From Lobosporangium transversale (lineage: Eukaryota > Mortierellomycota > Mortierellomycetes > Mortierellales > Mortierellaceae): DNA of 64,000 nt. The stretch lies in assembly GCF_002105155.1 (NCBI RefSeq), contig NW_019028993.1, positions 682,001 to 746,000 on the forward strand, given 5' to 3'. Both the position numbers and the translations under genes were made by a program. The notes beneath the pieces were generated by a model. It had not been told where the DNA came from and did no database searches. It was given only the letters and a program-made list of their open reading frames with translations. Positions 47,114 to 57,924 of this stretch are shown in pieces (within the stretch, counting starts at the first letter, position 1; each line of letters starts with the position of its first letter).

Positions 47114-47518
47114 AAAAAACAACAACAGCAACAACAACAACAAAAAAAAAAAAAAAAAAAAAAAAAAAAGACAAATATCAACATTCTTTTAAATGACTTC
47201 TTTCCTTTGTGTCGGTCTTCTTGATTTTCTCTGGGAGATAGAGAGGAAACACATTAGTTTTAAGATCTTGAAAAGATGATCAGAAAAATCATGATTATTT
47301 TATTATTATTACTATTATTATTATTATTATTATTATTACCATTATTACTATTATATTTCTTCCCCTTTTCTTTTTTCTTTTTACAATTATAGTCTGACTA
47401 AACGCGTAATGAAATACACTACAATATAATAATAATAATATAAACTATTTCCTTGATCCAAAGCGTTAATCATTCATGGGCAGAAAGCCAGTTCGTTAAC
47501 CATCTAGTCAAGAGACCC
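47114..47518. other. 3' flank of the septin gene
   Basis: Poly(A) run at 47142-47169 and an ATT repeat at 47299-47345. No gene. Confidence 0.6.
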
Positions 47519-47600
47519 TTTTTTTTTTATAACAAGGTCACTCAGGGCTGTTGTTGTCTTGAAACCGAAACCGGCTTTCCACCTGAGAGCGATAGACTTG
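47519..47600 (-). mobile_element. Short 3'-end fragment of the RNase H-bearing LINE
   Basis: T run 47519-47528, then ATAACAAGGTCACTCAGGG and TTGTTGTCTTGAA, matching 3' UTR and late ORF of the LINE at 48934-52380. Severely truncated. Confidence 0.6.
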
Positions 47601-48731
47601 GTAAGTGATGAGAGTGCAATAACTTCTAAATCAACTTTTAATTATTTGATCAGTCGTAAATCACCTGATTTAATAAATACTGGCTATCTACAGCCCTTCA
47701 AACAACCTGAACCAATCAGGGATCTAGGCCCTAGTGGGCACCAAGCACTGTATGCATGGTCATCACTATAACCCACAAGGATTGCAGCTAAAGACTTTGG
47801 CACGGAGCGGAAAGAAGCATTATCTTTAGGGTTGGCAGGCAAAACATTCCTACTAGGAGAGTTTACAGTTCGAAAGACACGCAGGAGAATCCAACCAATG
47901 CTGTTGAAAAAAGGCAACTCAGTGGACAACCTTCGTGATACCAACGACCTCACGAGAGATAATACGCCATGGAGCCTCACAGTGGCGCAGGTGTAGACAA
48001 CGTACACTCGCTTGCACCACAAGCACCGGTGAAATAAGGAAAAGATCTGCTTTTCCTGTTAGCGCACAAAAGGGTGCTGACCAACAATATCAGACGAATT
48101 TGGAATGATAACAATACACAAGGCTTCTGTCGCCGATGCGACTCTACCCAGCTAGAAGACAATGTGCATACGTTTCATGATAGCTCCGCTTTAAGAGCCT
48201 TTTGGAATACAGTGCACCTTAAATTCACAACACTCTATCCTACAACTCGGTTTAGCACAACCGCCAAGGACCGAATCCTCTGTTGGTCACAAATCGACAT
48301 TGAGGAAGAGGTGTCACTAGCGATCCACATCCACTCGGTCGCGGTGTGGGCGATATTCGTGGCGTTCTGTCAGCTAGGGGGACGGACAGCAAGTCAAAGA
48401 CGGATATCTCGAGATGATATTCGGACGACGAGCCGCCGCCGACGATTGGATACGCGCGTACCAACGAGACAAGAAGAAAGCGGCGAGACCCCGACAAGCC
48501 CAGGACCAGAGCCAGCAAGGGCCAGAGTGGCAGCGGCAAGAATCCAAGGCACCGGATATCCAAGTGACCGATGGAGGAGGACCCTCATTCAGTGCATTAT
48601 TTCACCATGTATCGTCCGACTAAAACCTTAAAAGCCTAACTCTGAACACGGCAATATACCCTAATATCTGTTACCACCGAAAAACACACCCAAAAAACAA
48701 CAAAATAAAATAAAATAAAATAAAATAAAAA
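47601..48731 (+). pseudogene. Decayed LINE of another type, 3' portion, with TAAAA-repeat tail
   Basis: Plus-strand open pieces interrupted by stops and shifts: NYLISRKSPDLI, KEALSLGLAGKTFLLGEF, then 48074-48631 with NNIRRIWNDNNTQGFCRRC and LEDNVHTFHDSSALRAFW. The last part resembles the zinc-binding region after the RT in LINE ORF2 (C-x2-C ... ED-x-x-H-x-F), with the final Cys lost. The sequence ends in (TAAAA)n at 48701-48731, a typical LINE tail. The orientation is opposite to the neighbouring LINEs. Confidence 0.6.
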
Positions 48732-48911
48732 ATCCTGAGCTCACCTTCTTTCCCGCCTGTACATTGCGTCAAACGGCACACTTGCAGCAATATGCTTGCT
48801 ACACCCCCTCCAAAGTTCCAGTGCTAGTTGCTGATAAAAGGCATGAACAACTAAAAGCTCTGGCACCTCGTGTGAAGAACCACCACGAACCAGCAGGGAG
48901 CTATATATATA
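48732..48911. other. Short unassigned open stretch
   Basis: A plus frame (LRQTAHLQQYACYTPSKVPV...) is open but has no recognised relative. It ends at TATATATA where the next LINE is inserted. Confidence 0.3.
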
Positions 48912-49131
48912 TTTTTTTTTTTTTTTTTTTTTTGATAACAAGGACCCTCAGGGTCATGGGATTTATTTTCTACACTCTATGAACAAAATGCTCCAGAAAC
49001 TATAGTCAATAAACAGCTATTACTGCACAAACGACAAGAACCGCTGTATCCATGATTTCATAAACCCTGACCGCCGTGGTTGGTACTCAAAGTCCACCTT
49101 TCCGACGTGGCTTGTTGCGCAACACGACAAA

Positions 49132-52100
49132 TTATCCGCTATCCATAGTCATCAAAAACTTCATTCCACCTAGCCGCTCCATCACGTCCAGTTTGGTTTT
49201 CCCAAGGTAACTGTCCCGGACTCGGTCATCCGCGATCTTGTAGGTCTCTTTTACATTCAGCTTCTGTCTTTGTCTGAGGGAAGGGACAAGGAAATCATTG
49301 CTACTACATCTGTGCTCCCCAACACAGTTGCTTCCTCTAGCGTGTTTGCTCATAGCAGTGATTCCACGAGCCTTTTCCCATTCAACGGCGACTTTACACC
49401 GTTTGTTCCAGATTTCTGTAGGACCGAATTCTTCTATGGCCTTGACAAAGCGCCCTGCCATATATGTAGCTATCCTTGTTGTTGTCTTGAAGCCAACTTT
49501 CCAACTCTGAGCAATGGACTTGGGCGTAAGTCCATGGTAAATGTCCTGCACAGACCAATCTGGTGTGTGCTCTCTCTCACCATAGCGTCGTACTTCTCGC
49601 ACACCATCGATATGCATCTCTAGAGTTTTCCAAATGTAATCCTCCTCTACCGCAGTAAAAGTTGGCTCTTTTGTCCTTGGTGGGTCTACACCTCTCTCTC
49701 TGGCCCTTTGTGCTTGCTCCTGCACTGCTTTCAACTCTTCCCTCCATGTCCTCTCCCCTATCACATTCACATTTTGGATTATCTCCTTCCACTTCTCGGC
49801 CTGAGTCTCCATCGTCCTTGGACATCTCCAGATGTGCGATGTGTCTTCATCCTCTGTCCCACACACTCTGCAGTTGCCGTCTTCATAAAGGTCTGGCCTC
49901 CAGTGTCTCATATATGACTGTGTGGGCAACATTCCATGGAGTTTCTTGATCCTGTGCGCTCGCTTTTGGCAGTCCGCTGGGCTGGTGAAGAGTCCTTTCG
50001 GTAGGTTGCTACCATGAACAATGTTCATAGTAGCTCGCCAATCAATTTTTGTCCAATCCTTAACATGCTCCTGCGTCCTGTTCTGAACGACCCAAGTGCG
50101 ATGTGTGCGAGTTGTTGACTGTAACTTAAGGATCTGCCTTAAGTCATCTTCCGCCGGTATGCCGTTGAACTTTGCATGGCAATACATGTCATTATGCTCC
50201 GTTATGTTGATATCCCATAGCTCGCCATAATATCCATGTTTTGCTGCTTCGTCCGCTTCTTCGTTCCCTCGGTTGCCGGCATGTCCTTTGACCCACTCGA
50301 CCGTGACTTCCGATCCTTGTTGAATAAATGTGTTGTGTATAGCTGCCCACCATACTGCATACGGTGATCTAATACGTTGTCGCAACGTGCTATCCACTCT
50401 GTCTCGGACCAATGCTCGGAATTGAGTTACAACTGCGCTGTTATCAAGTCGGATTGTCATAGGTCTATTTCGTGGGCTGATAAGTATCCCTGCCAACAAA
50501 CCAGATAGCTCTGCCTTTGTCGAGGATGCGTTGCCTGCTACTCTACCAGATAGCGCAGTGTAAAAATCACCTTCTTGTGTCTGGACTACTACACCAAATG
50601 CCATACTTACTCTTTCAGTGCCAATATCTTTGAGAGATCTATCCGTATAAATGACATTACCCGGCTGGGTATTGTACCGTTCCCTTTGGCGTTGGATTTT
50701 CTCCTCGGTATTGGCACTAATGATAACTCCATTTGTGTCCCTGGCTAGGCCTCTGTTGACTTCAGGGATCGCTTTTAGGCACGGTGTCTCGTTGGAATCC
50801 AGGTCGACTTTTGCTCTCCTTAGCAGAGCTTGCTCGCTCAGACCCTCATATCTCCTTGTGTTCTGGGTCCGGCGTCTCCTCGCTTCTTCGCGGGCTCGCA
50901 TGCGCTCGCCATGCCTTCGCTCTCGGTCCTGGTGGCGTTCTGCTCTTCTGACTATGGCATCTAACTTTGCTCTTTGTCGTCTAAGATTATGTTCTCTGGT
51001 TGCTCTGCGCGCCTCTTTCATAACAGCTTCTCGTCTCTTCTTTCGCTCCTTTTGTTGAGCCAGAATCCACTTCATTCCATTTGGTGCCTCAGCAGCTTGA
51101 TTGGCCGGTGATACTGTCAAGGTTCTGTTCGCTGCCTCATCCTTTATGAATTGGTTGAGTGCACGAATCGCTTCTCGATCTTCGTCTTCCGTATCCCCGC
51201 CTAGCGAGCTGACATAACTACTGTCGCTGTTGCTGTCATCATCACTGACGTCTAAGAGTGCCAGTTTCCTCCTGTTCCATTCTCTTGCATGCCTACCCAC
51301 ATAATCGCTGTCGAAGCAAAAGTTTTGAAGTTGGTTGAACCAGAATGGCGAAACTTTAGGCCCTCCGTAACGGGTCCTGGATGCGTGCCATGAGATCATG
51401 TCCTCCTTATCGTCCGTAAGTGTTTGATCCACAAAGTATACCATACGCTTGATGAGCGCCTTCCATACGTCTGGTGATTCTCCGTTTAGCCATTTCCATG
51501 TCGAGAGAGCGTTGTGTGGGAGACCAAATTCGGCTGCGATCGATAGGTCGAAAGTAATGTTACGATTCTTCATTTCTTCACAAACATTCGATATAAAGTT
51601 ATGGCGATACTTTTTGACACGATGTGGCTCCAAAGTTGGTGAGACTTCCATCTTATTCCTGTGCTGCAGCATCAGTACTCGTGTCCGACATATCCGTCCC
51701 ATTACATCGCTGTCATTAAGTCGAAGCGCCAGGGTAGATATTTGTTCTTCCGCTTGAGCGTTCGCCAAGTCTTTAGTGGCATACAATCTATTGTGGTTCA
51801 TAATACTGTTTGCCGTAGTTGATGGCATACGTGCTTTCCGCTTACACAGTGACATATACTTACCAGTCATCTTCTGTAGGAACGTTGGTGGCAGCATTTG
51901 GGCCGAAATCCTATATAGCACCTTTGGGATGAGCACATTATTGACAATATACGTTGTCTGCCGATCTGTCAGGGCTTTGGACCGGAAAATGTTACAGGTC
52001 GTTTCTATTTCCTGCTCCACTATTTGCTGTGTTGCTGTTGGATTTCCTGTTGCTGTGACCCAAACACCAAGAATCCGTACTGATTCATTCTTTTCCACTG

Positions 52101-52380
52101 GTCGGATCTCTTCTGTAGGTGTCCCAAATTTCAGCGTGCTCCTCCTATCCTGCTTGCTGTTGATACAAATGACCTGCGTTTTCTTGGCGTTCACTTCCAC
52201 CCCGTTAAGAATGAAGAATGTCGTTGCAATGTCAAGTATCTCCTGCATATGTGCTTTGGAGTCCGATATCCATGTAGTATCATCCACGAAAGCAAGGCCA
52301 GCAACTGATGGTGTCCCTCTTGATCCCTCTAGACTATATCCAGTGCTATTGTCCATAATTTCACACAGGAGTGCATCATA
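49132..52380 (-). CDS. LINE ORF2 C-terminal part: RT palm end, RNase H, CCHC zinc finger
   Basis: The open frame begins at the Tc1 border with YDALLCEIMDNS, then RT box C LAFVDDTTW, box D GVEVNAKKTQVIC and box E VRILGVWV. A charged coiled-coil stretch (AREEARRRRTQNTRR and relatives) follows. The RNase H domain keeps its acidic residues (YTDRSL, TKAELSGLL, IRLDNSAVV, VKGHAGNRGNEEADEAAK). A zinc finger of form C-x2-C-x7-H-x4-C (CRVCGTEDEDTSHIWRC) is next, and the protein ends MTMDSG. Over 1070 residues with no stop. It cannot work alone because RT boxes 0-A are missing. Confidence 0.85.
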   Translation of the reverse strand, partial: YDALLCEIMDNSTGYSLEGSRGTPSVAGLAFVDDTTWISDSKAHMQEILDIATTFFILNGVEVNAKKTQVICINSKQDRRSTLKFGTPTEEIRPVEKNESVRILGVWVTATGNPTATQQIVEQEIETTCNIFRSKALTDRQTTYIVNNVLIPKVLYRISAQMLPPTFLQKMTGKYMSLCKRKARMPSTTANSIMNHNRLYATKDLANAQAEEQISTLALRLNDSDVMGRICRTRVLMLQHRNKMEVSPTLEPHRVKKYRHNFISNVCEEMKNRNITFDLSIAAEFGLPHNALSTWKWLNGESPDVWKALIKRMVYFVDQTLTDDKEDMISWHASRTRYGGPKVSPFWFNQLQNFCFDSDYVGRHAREWNRRKLALLDVSDDDSNSDSSYVSSLGGDTEDEDREAIRALNQFIKDEAANRTLTVSPANQAAEAPNGMKWILAQQKERKKRREAVMKEARRATREHNLRRQRAKLDAIVRRAERHQDRERRHGERMRAREEARRRRTQNTRRYEGLSEQALLRRAKVDLDSNETPCLKAIPEVNRGLARDTNGVIISANTEEKIQRQRERYNTQPGNVIYTDRSLKDIGTERVSMAFGVVVQTQEGDFYTALSGRVAGNASSTKAELSGLLAGILISPRNRPMTIRLDNSAVVTQFRALVRDRVDSTLRQRIRSPYAVWWAAIHNTFIQQGSEVTVEWVKGHAGNRGNEEADEAAKHGYYGELWDINITEHNDMYCHAKFNGIPAEDDLRQILKLQSTTRTHRTWVVQNRTQEHVKDWTKIDWRATMNIVHGSNLPKGLFTSPADCQKRAHRIKKLHGMLPTQSYMRHWRPDLYEDGNCRVCGTEDEDTSHIWRCPRTMETQAEKWKEIIQNVNVIGERTWREELKAVQEQAQRARERGVDPPRTKEPTFTAVEEDYIWKTLEMHIDGVREVRRYGEREHTPDWSVQDIYHGLTPKSIAQSWKVGFKTTTRIATYMAGRFVKAIEEFGPTEIWNKRCKVAVEWEKARGITAMSKHARGSNCVGEHRCSSNDFLVPSLRQRQKLNVKETYKIADDRVRDSYLGKTKLDVMERLGGMKFLMTMDSG

Positions 52381-53984
52381 CAGTGGTCATCAAAAGTCAT
52401 TCAATGAATTAGGAATTTCGACATTCTCATTCCTTTCTCCAATTTGATCTTGCTTGTCGCTAATGAAACTTACGTAGCGAGTTTGACCATCGACAACGTC
52501 ACTCCTACTACAATGTCAATGAGCTCCTGTTGCTAATTGAAAATTTAGATGAATGCCAATTATTGGCATCTCATTGAATGACATTTGAAGAAAATCAGCA
52601 GCTTTGCTTTATTTGTTTTTTTTTTCTGTTCTTCAGTAATGTGTACGACCTCCTTTCATGCGATGTAGCTCCTCTACCCTTCGTGGCATACTTTCATATA
52701 GCTCATCAAGGAAGTCAGGTGGAATAGATGTCCAGATATCCTGTAGTCTTTCCCATAGTTCATCCAGATCCTTTGGTACCTTCTCATATCCCTTGAGCCG
52801 ATGATCCATGTAGGCCCATACATTCTCGATAGGGTTGAGGTCAGGAGAATTTGGAGGCCACTCCAAAGTGGTAATGTGTGACTTAATTAAGAACTCTTTA
52901 ACCATCCTACTCGTATGAACACTTGCATTGTCCTGCTGAAAAATTAACTTTTCAGGGTCCTGGCCATACCACTTCCATGAGCCGAGGACATAATCTTGTA
53001 GAACATCAACATATAAAGAGGAATCAACTGTGGCAGGGATCCTGCAACCATCGCCTACACCATGATAAGTGATACAGCCCCACCACATAAGTTTGTTATG
53101 TGCTCCCCTTGATCTCTCTCTAACATCTCGATCTTCTAAAGTCCTGTGGCCGGGTCGCCTATATTGTGTTCTTCCTCCTAAGGACCCTAGCCTTTCAAAA
53201 AGCTTTTCGTCCGAGAACATCACTCGCTTCCAGTCATCAACAGTCCAGTCAAGGTGGTTGAGGGCAAAATTCTTCCTTTTCGCAATCTGCATTTTTGTCA
53301 GCCTAGGCTTGAATGGGCGGACATAGTTTTTCAAACCCTCTGATTTTACATAGCGTCGGGCAGTCTCTACACTGACATGCACTCCATGGCTCGATCTGAT
53401 GTATTCTTGAACTGCCAGAATGGATCTAAGTTTCCCCGTATCAACCTCGCGTGCAATAACCCTCTTGGTAGCAGGGGAAACCAATGAGGGTCTGCCCATT
53501 CTGGGTTTAGGAATATTGTCCTTGACGTCCCTCCTGATCCTTATTGCCGATGAAATAGAGATACCAAGTTGCCTTGCCACTTCGCTTGTAGACTTCCCTT
53601 GTCGAAGTAAGGCCTGAGCATTTTGTACCTTTTCCATAGAAAGCGTCCTCATAATAAATACTAAACGATGTGGAATGTTAATTGTAAGTAGAGGTGTATG
53701 AAGATATAGCTGAAGGTAATCTTGGTAGAAAAAAGAGAAGTGAAAAAGTTTTTTTTGCAATCAACATTGAAATTCAGCAGAAGTCATTCAATAGGCAGGT
53801 CAAATTGAAATTGGTTTTATTTCACAATGAAGTCATAATTAGGAATGAGACATGAAAGTAATCATGAGGTGTGGGGAACAAATGCACTACCCCAAATATA
53901 CTAGCCACATGCTAGATGAGAATGAAGAAAAGGAATGAGAATGTTAAAAATTCAAAATCATTGAATGACTTTTGATGACCACTG
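52381..53984 (-). mobile_element. Tc1/mariner element, complete
   Basis: 1604 bp with identical 27 bp terminal inverted repeats starting CAGTGGTCATCAAAAGTCAT (52381-52407, 53958-53984) and further similarity inward. Flanked by TA at 52379-52380 and 53985-53986. One uninterrupted transposase gene inside. All parts needed for mobility are present. Confidence 0.93.
52633..53652 (-). CDS. Tc1-type transposase (DD34E)
   Basis: Cut-and-paste transposase that binds the element ends and inserts at TA. The start MRTLSMEKVQ is chosen over an ATG 36 codons upstream (53760) because the longer N-terminus is low complexity. Helix-turn-helix (ALLRQGKSTSEVARQLGISISSAIRIRRD), a GRPS-type linker, a second HTH, then the catalytic core: Asp in VMFSDEKLF, Asp in IFQQDNASVHTS, Glu in DLNPIENVW with 34 residues between the last two. 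About 339 residues, the usual length; no stop or shift. Confidence 0.93.
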   Translation of the reverse strand: MRTLSMEKVQNAQALLRQGKSTSEVARQLGISISSAIRIRRDVKDNIPKPRMGRPSLVSPATKRVIAREVDTGKLRSILAVQEYIRSSHGVHVSVETARRYVKSEGLKNYVRPFKPRLTKMQIAKRKNFALNHLDWTVDDWKRVMFSDEKLFERLGSLGGRTQYRRPGHRTLEDRDVRERSRGAHNKLMWWGCITYHGVGDGCRIPATVDSSLYVDVLQDYVLGSWKWYGQDPEKLIFQQDNASVHTSRMVKEFLIKSHITTLEWPPNSPDLNPIENVWAYMDHRLKGYEKVPKDLDELWERLQDIWTSIPPDFLDELYESMPRRVEELHRMKGGRTHY

Positions 53985-54531
53985 TATATTGCCTCTGCCA
54001 TCTCGAACCCGGCTCTAGCGGTTTTGACGGCCTAGGTCCGTGCCACTTGTCGAACCATGCCCGTACCTTCTCTTTAACTTGCTGTGGCTCTAGAATATTC
54101 ACTGTGACACCACCTTCGTCGTGCTGGATCCGGTCTATTGTCACTGTACCGCCACCACGTCCCAGCAGTTTGTCTATCATTTTCCCTGTTGCCGACTTCA
54201 ACTCTCCACAGCGTTTCTCTATCAGGTCATTCATCGTCCTTGCCTTTTCCAGCTTCCTTGTCGCCTGTAAGAATGATATTGATTCTGTCCATCTGTGCTT
54301 TACTCCTCTTACCCAATCTTTCCATACATCGTCGCTATCCTTCGTGTCCGGTATAGTAGTGAGGCCTTCGATCTCCCTTTGTCCTTCTGCCTCAACCACT
54401 CGGCATTCTTATTGAATTTTTTCTGCTGCTCTACCAGTGTTGTCCATCTTGCGTCTCTTTGTACTATAGATAATCCTCTGCGGATTTGATTTGCCTAGCG
54501 AGATCACGTATGAGGTGGCGGAGACACAATT

Positions 54532-54536
<5 letters not shown>
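53985..54536 (-). pseudogene. LINE copy 1 ORF2, segment before the RT
   Basis: Minus frame with VWKDWVRGVKHRWTES, LEKARTMNDLIEKRCGELK, ILEPQQVKEKVRAWFDKW and GSRWQRQY, the linker between endonuclease and RT in Tad-like ORF2. An upstream piece (RHLIRDLARQIKSAEDY) is in another frame with stops, so this part is decayed. The frame is cut at QY by the Tc1 element. Confidence 0.65.
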
Positions 54537-54570
<34 letters not shown>

Positions 54571-54933
54571 ATAACAAGGACCCACGAGGTCATGTAGGAT
54601 TTATTTAGATGTTAGCTCTATAAATGGGTTGCCCCATTACTGGAGTCGCAAATAAAGCGGTATCCAATAATCGACCGAAGCCGCATCGTCATACTGCCAC
54701 AGTACTACATCCTGTTCATAAACCACGTCAGCATTGAGTAGACTTCCTTGGTCCCAGAGGACCTGTGGCACGGCTCTACTCCCTACTTGGCCTGTTGTGC
54801 GCGAAGGTCATCCTTTAGCCGCTGTCCTCAATCATCAAAAATTTACAGCTTTCCAGGCGCTCCATAATCGCCAATTCCACCTGCTGCCGGTAGCTTGCCG
54901 CCACTCGCCGGTCTGCCTCAGTCCTGATCGCCT

Positions 54934-56409
54934 TCACATCTGCTGTTCGTCGTTGTCCCTGGTGAGTTCACCTCTGCTACGTCTGTGCCTCCCAACACAG
55001 TTGCGTCCCCTGGCGCGTTTGCTCACAGAGGTGATACCATTGTCTCTTTCCCAGTTGACGGTGACTTTGCAGCGTCTGTTCCAGATTTCAGTCCTGCCGA
55101 GTTCCTCGATTGACTTGACAAAGCGGCAAACAATGTACCTTGAGATCGATGCTGTGGTTCTGAAGATCGTCTTCCATTTTTGTATCAGTTCCTTCGGCAC
55201 CAAACCGTGGCACAAGTCTTGGACAGTCCAGTGGGCATCCTCACCCTCGTTCCTCCGTCCCATATCCACATCTTCCTCACCAAACAGGGTGCTTGCATGT
55301 CGAATCTCTCTGACGCCCTTGAACATCGCTTCCAAAGAGCCCCAAATCACGTTGTCGGCTACAGGTGTAAACGAGGGACCTCCTTTATTCAGGTTTGGCT
55401 CCTGTGTTTTCCCTTGTTTGTCTTCCCAGAGCTTCTTCTCCTTCACTAATGCTCTTTTGCCATCCTTCGTGATGAGTTCTATGGCCTGCTTCCAACCTTT
55501 CAATTGCTCGTCCAGTGTCATGGGACATCGCCAGAGGCGTTCTATGTCCTCCTGCTCCTGTTCACACATCCTGCAGATGTCAGTCTCATACAGGTCCGGT
55601 CGCCACTGCCTCATATAAGTGAGTGTAGGAAGCATACCATGGACCTTCTTTATTCTGTGCGCTCTCTTGTGACAATCTGCTGGGCTGGTGAAGAGGCCTC
55701 TAGGCGTGTTGCCATCGTGAAGAATATGCAGGCTTGCTTTCCATTCTACTTCTCGCCAGTCTGCAATATAATTCCTGACTCTGTTCTGAGACGCCCACAA
55801 GTAATGTGTTCTCACTGCTGATTGGAGTTTTAGCAGGTGCCTAAGATCATCCTCCACCACCTCGTTCTCGAAAATAGCGTGACAGCGCAGATCGTTGTGT
55901 TCCAGTCCTTTGATTGTCCACATTTCGCTAAAATGAGCATCTTTGGCGGCTTGGTCTGCCCTTATATTGCCTCTATTCCCAGCATGGCCCTTGACCCATT
56001 TCACAGTTACCTTCCTGCCATGCTTAAAGAGCGCTCTCGAAATAGCTGCCCACCACACTGCGTACTTGGATCGCAATCGCTGCCGTTCAGTGCTTGTTTC
56101 TCGCTTTTGAGCAAGGCCCTTGAACTGAACCACCACCGCCATGTTGTCTATGTAGACAGTCGTTGGAACGTTACGGGGACTGACTAGGATGGCTGCGTAC
56201 AGTCCTACTAGCTCTGCCTTGGTGGATGAAGCATACCCATCGACTCTACCTGAAACTACATTTGAGAAGCTTTCTGGGCCTATCTGAGCCACCACTCCGA
56301 AAGCCATCCGCGCCGCCCTTCTTCCTGCCTCTTCAAGGGACCCATCGGAGTAAAGTGTTAGCTGACTCATCGTTGATAGTTTCTCTCTTTGACGCAGTAT
56401 ATTGTCCAT
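54934..56409 (-). pseudogene. LINE copy 2 RNase H and zinc-finger region
   Basis: Open frame of 491 residues with RNase H motifs (LYSDGSLEEAG, TKAELVGLYA, VYIDNMAVV, VKGHAGNRGNIRADQAAK) and a zinc finger CRMCEQEQEDIERLWRC, in which the His position is Arg, likely damaging. The C-terminus is shifted by a 10 bp deletion near 54966: copy 3 reads GGTGAGAGCCAAAGAATTC, this copy GGTGAGTTC. Confidence 0.75.
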
Positions 56410-56432
56410 GTCAACCTGTGGGATCTCTACAC

Positions 56433-57604
56433 CTAGGCACTCAGAGGAGCCAAACCACCGATGATGACCCTCTGGGATTTTATTATTCCTTGTTCTGAGG
56501 AGTCCATCTCTTCTTGCGCTTTCGTCCTGAGCCTCCTATCGAGAGCTTGTTCATCGAGTTCATGGCGTCCACGTATCTTGTTTCGCTCTTGTGCTCTACG
56601 TCTTGCTCGGTTGAAAGCCGCTCGTCGTCGCTGTTCTCTTCTTCCTTGTTCATCGAGCCTTTGAAACCTAGCCTGTAACCGTGGGCGTTCTTGACGGCGA
56701 GCTCTTTCGATAGCCTTCGAGTGTGCGGCTTCTTGCTTGGCTTGCACCCACTGTTCACGTCGCCACACTCTCCTTCTCTCCGCCTCTTCTTTTTTCCTCT
56801 CTTGCTCTATTTTTCTTAGCAACCATTGCTCCCTCTTCCCTCTTTCCAAACGGTCGCGAAATTGTAACATTTTCCTTCCTTGAGGATCTTTCCACAGCCT
56901 ATGCCTCTCGTTAGCTTCGCGCTCTTTTTCTCTCAAACGCTCTCTTTTTTTCAAAATTTTCTCGCAAGTATTCTTTTTGGAGTTCGCGATCAGACTCAGT
57001 GTATCCTTCATACTCCTGCATACCCTCTTGTATGTAACACTGTACTCTTCTTTCTCTTTCCTCCCGCTGTTCTACACTTAGGGGATCAAGTGGCTCTCTG
57101 GGGTCTCTTCCACGTCACTGAGGTAACTTATATATCCAACTTCATCATCCTCATCATCCTCAGTGGGCTGCTCCTCCAACATATTGTCTTCTGTGAGTAG
57201 TTCATCTGCTCTCTCATTGTTTTCAGCCTCATTTAGCTGTTGGAGCTCCCTTAAATCTCTCTCTTCCTCTTCGTCTAGTCTCTGAAGAATGTTCTTTTTG
57301 TCTCTACACCATACTTCGATAAAGTTGTGTGTGTAAGGGACTCATGAAGGGCATTTTGAACATTGTGGAACCATGCTGGAGATGCCTTTGGGTCTCTCCT
57401 TTTCGTACGTACCTCATTCCAGGATTTGAGTGACGAATCCTCGTCTAGAGTTTGCTCAGCATAATATATTCCTCTTGCTGCTAATTCCCGCACAGGCTGG
57501 TCATCCACAATGCCATGAAGCATGTCTGCTATATTGAGAGCATTTCCAGGGAGCCCAAAATCGTTTGCTAGTTGCAAGTCAAACTTCACTTGTCGATCGG
57601 CCAT
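56433..57604 (-). pseudogene. LINE copy 2 RT thumb and Arg/Glu-rich linker, broken frames
   Basis: 57604-57275 encodes FDLQLANDFGLPGNALNI..., the counterpart of FDLSIAAEFGLPHNAL in copy 1. 57011-56433 encodes the highly charged linker (KRERLREKEREANERHR...). The two and the RNase H frame are separated by shifts. Confidence 0.65.
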
Positions 57605-57924
57605 TAGTTACAGGACGCTTGATGCGAAGTTGTGTTGTATGACTTTTTATTTTTGTGCGCTCTTGCAGTTGGGGAGCTGCTCGGTCCTAAGGGGCGCTTC
57701 TGGGAGGGCCAATGAGACGTGCTCTACAGATTACGTCCCATCAAAAACCCCATTGTCATTTAGGCGTAGGAACAGGGTTGATTTATCTGCTCCTCTGTCT
57801 GTGCCTTTCTTCTAAAGTTTTTAATTGCATAGAAATCTAGGGTGATGCATTATGCTGTCTGGGTGTGTGACGGCATACGGTGCTTGCTCTTACATAAGCC
57901 TTCATATACAGTCCTGACAGTTCG

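Larger units (their letters stand above)
48912..54536 (-). mobile_element. Tad-like LINE copy 1 (RT, RNase H, CCHC), interrupted by Tc1
   Basis: Minus-strand non-LTR element with its 3' end at 48934 followed by a 22 nt A tail (T run 48912-48933). It is 5'-truncated within ORF2. A Tc1 element (52381-53984) separates the pre-RT part (53985-54536) from the late RT, RNase H and zinc part. RT boxes expected before FVDD are absent on both sides, so an internal deletion coincides with the Tc1 site. RNase H after RT is typical of Tad1/I-group elements. Confidence 0.8.
54537..57924 (-). mobile_element. Tad-like LINE copy 2 (related but distinct family)
   Basis: T run 54537-54569 marks the A tail; the 3' end is at 54570. 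It is inserted directly into LINE copy 1. Homology to copy 1 can be followed upstream through the zinc finger, RNase H, coiled coil and RT thumb (DFGLPGNALNIAD..., LRLND) to 57924, where the T tail of copy 3 begins. Several frameshifts and stops (for example near 57600, 57800, 57270). Confidence 0.75.

Noticed and set aside
46550-47143. 197-residue minus-strand ORF
   Set aside because: Antisense shadow of the last septin exon, which has clear protein homology on the plus strand.
50651-51058. Plus-strand ORFs across the LINE and chromovirus coding regions
   Set aside because: Shadows of the RNase H/RT/linker frames on the minus strand.
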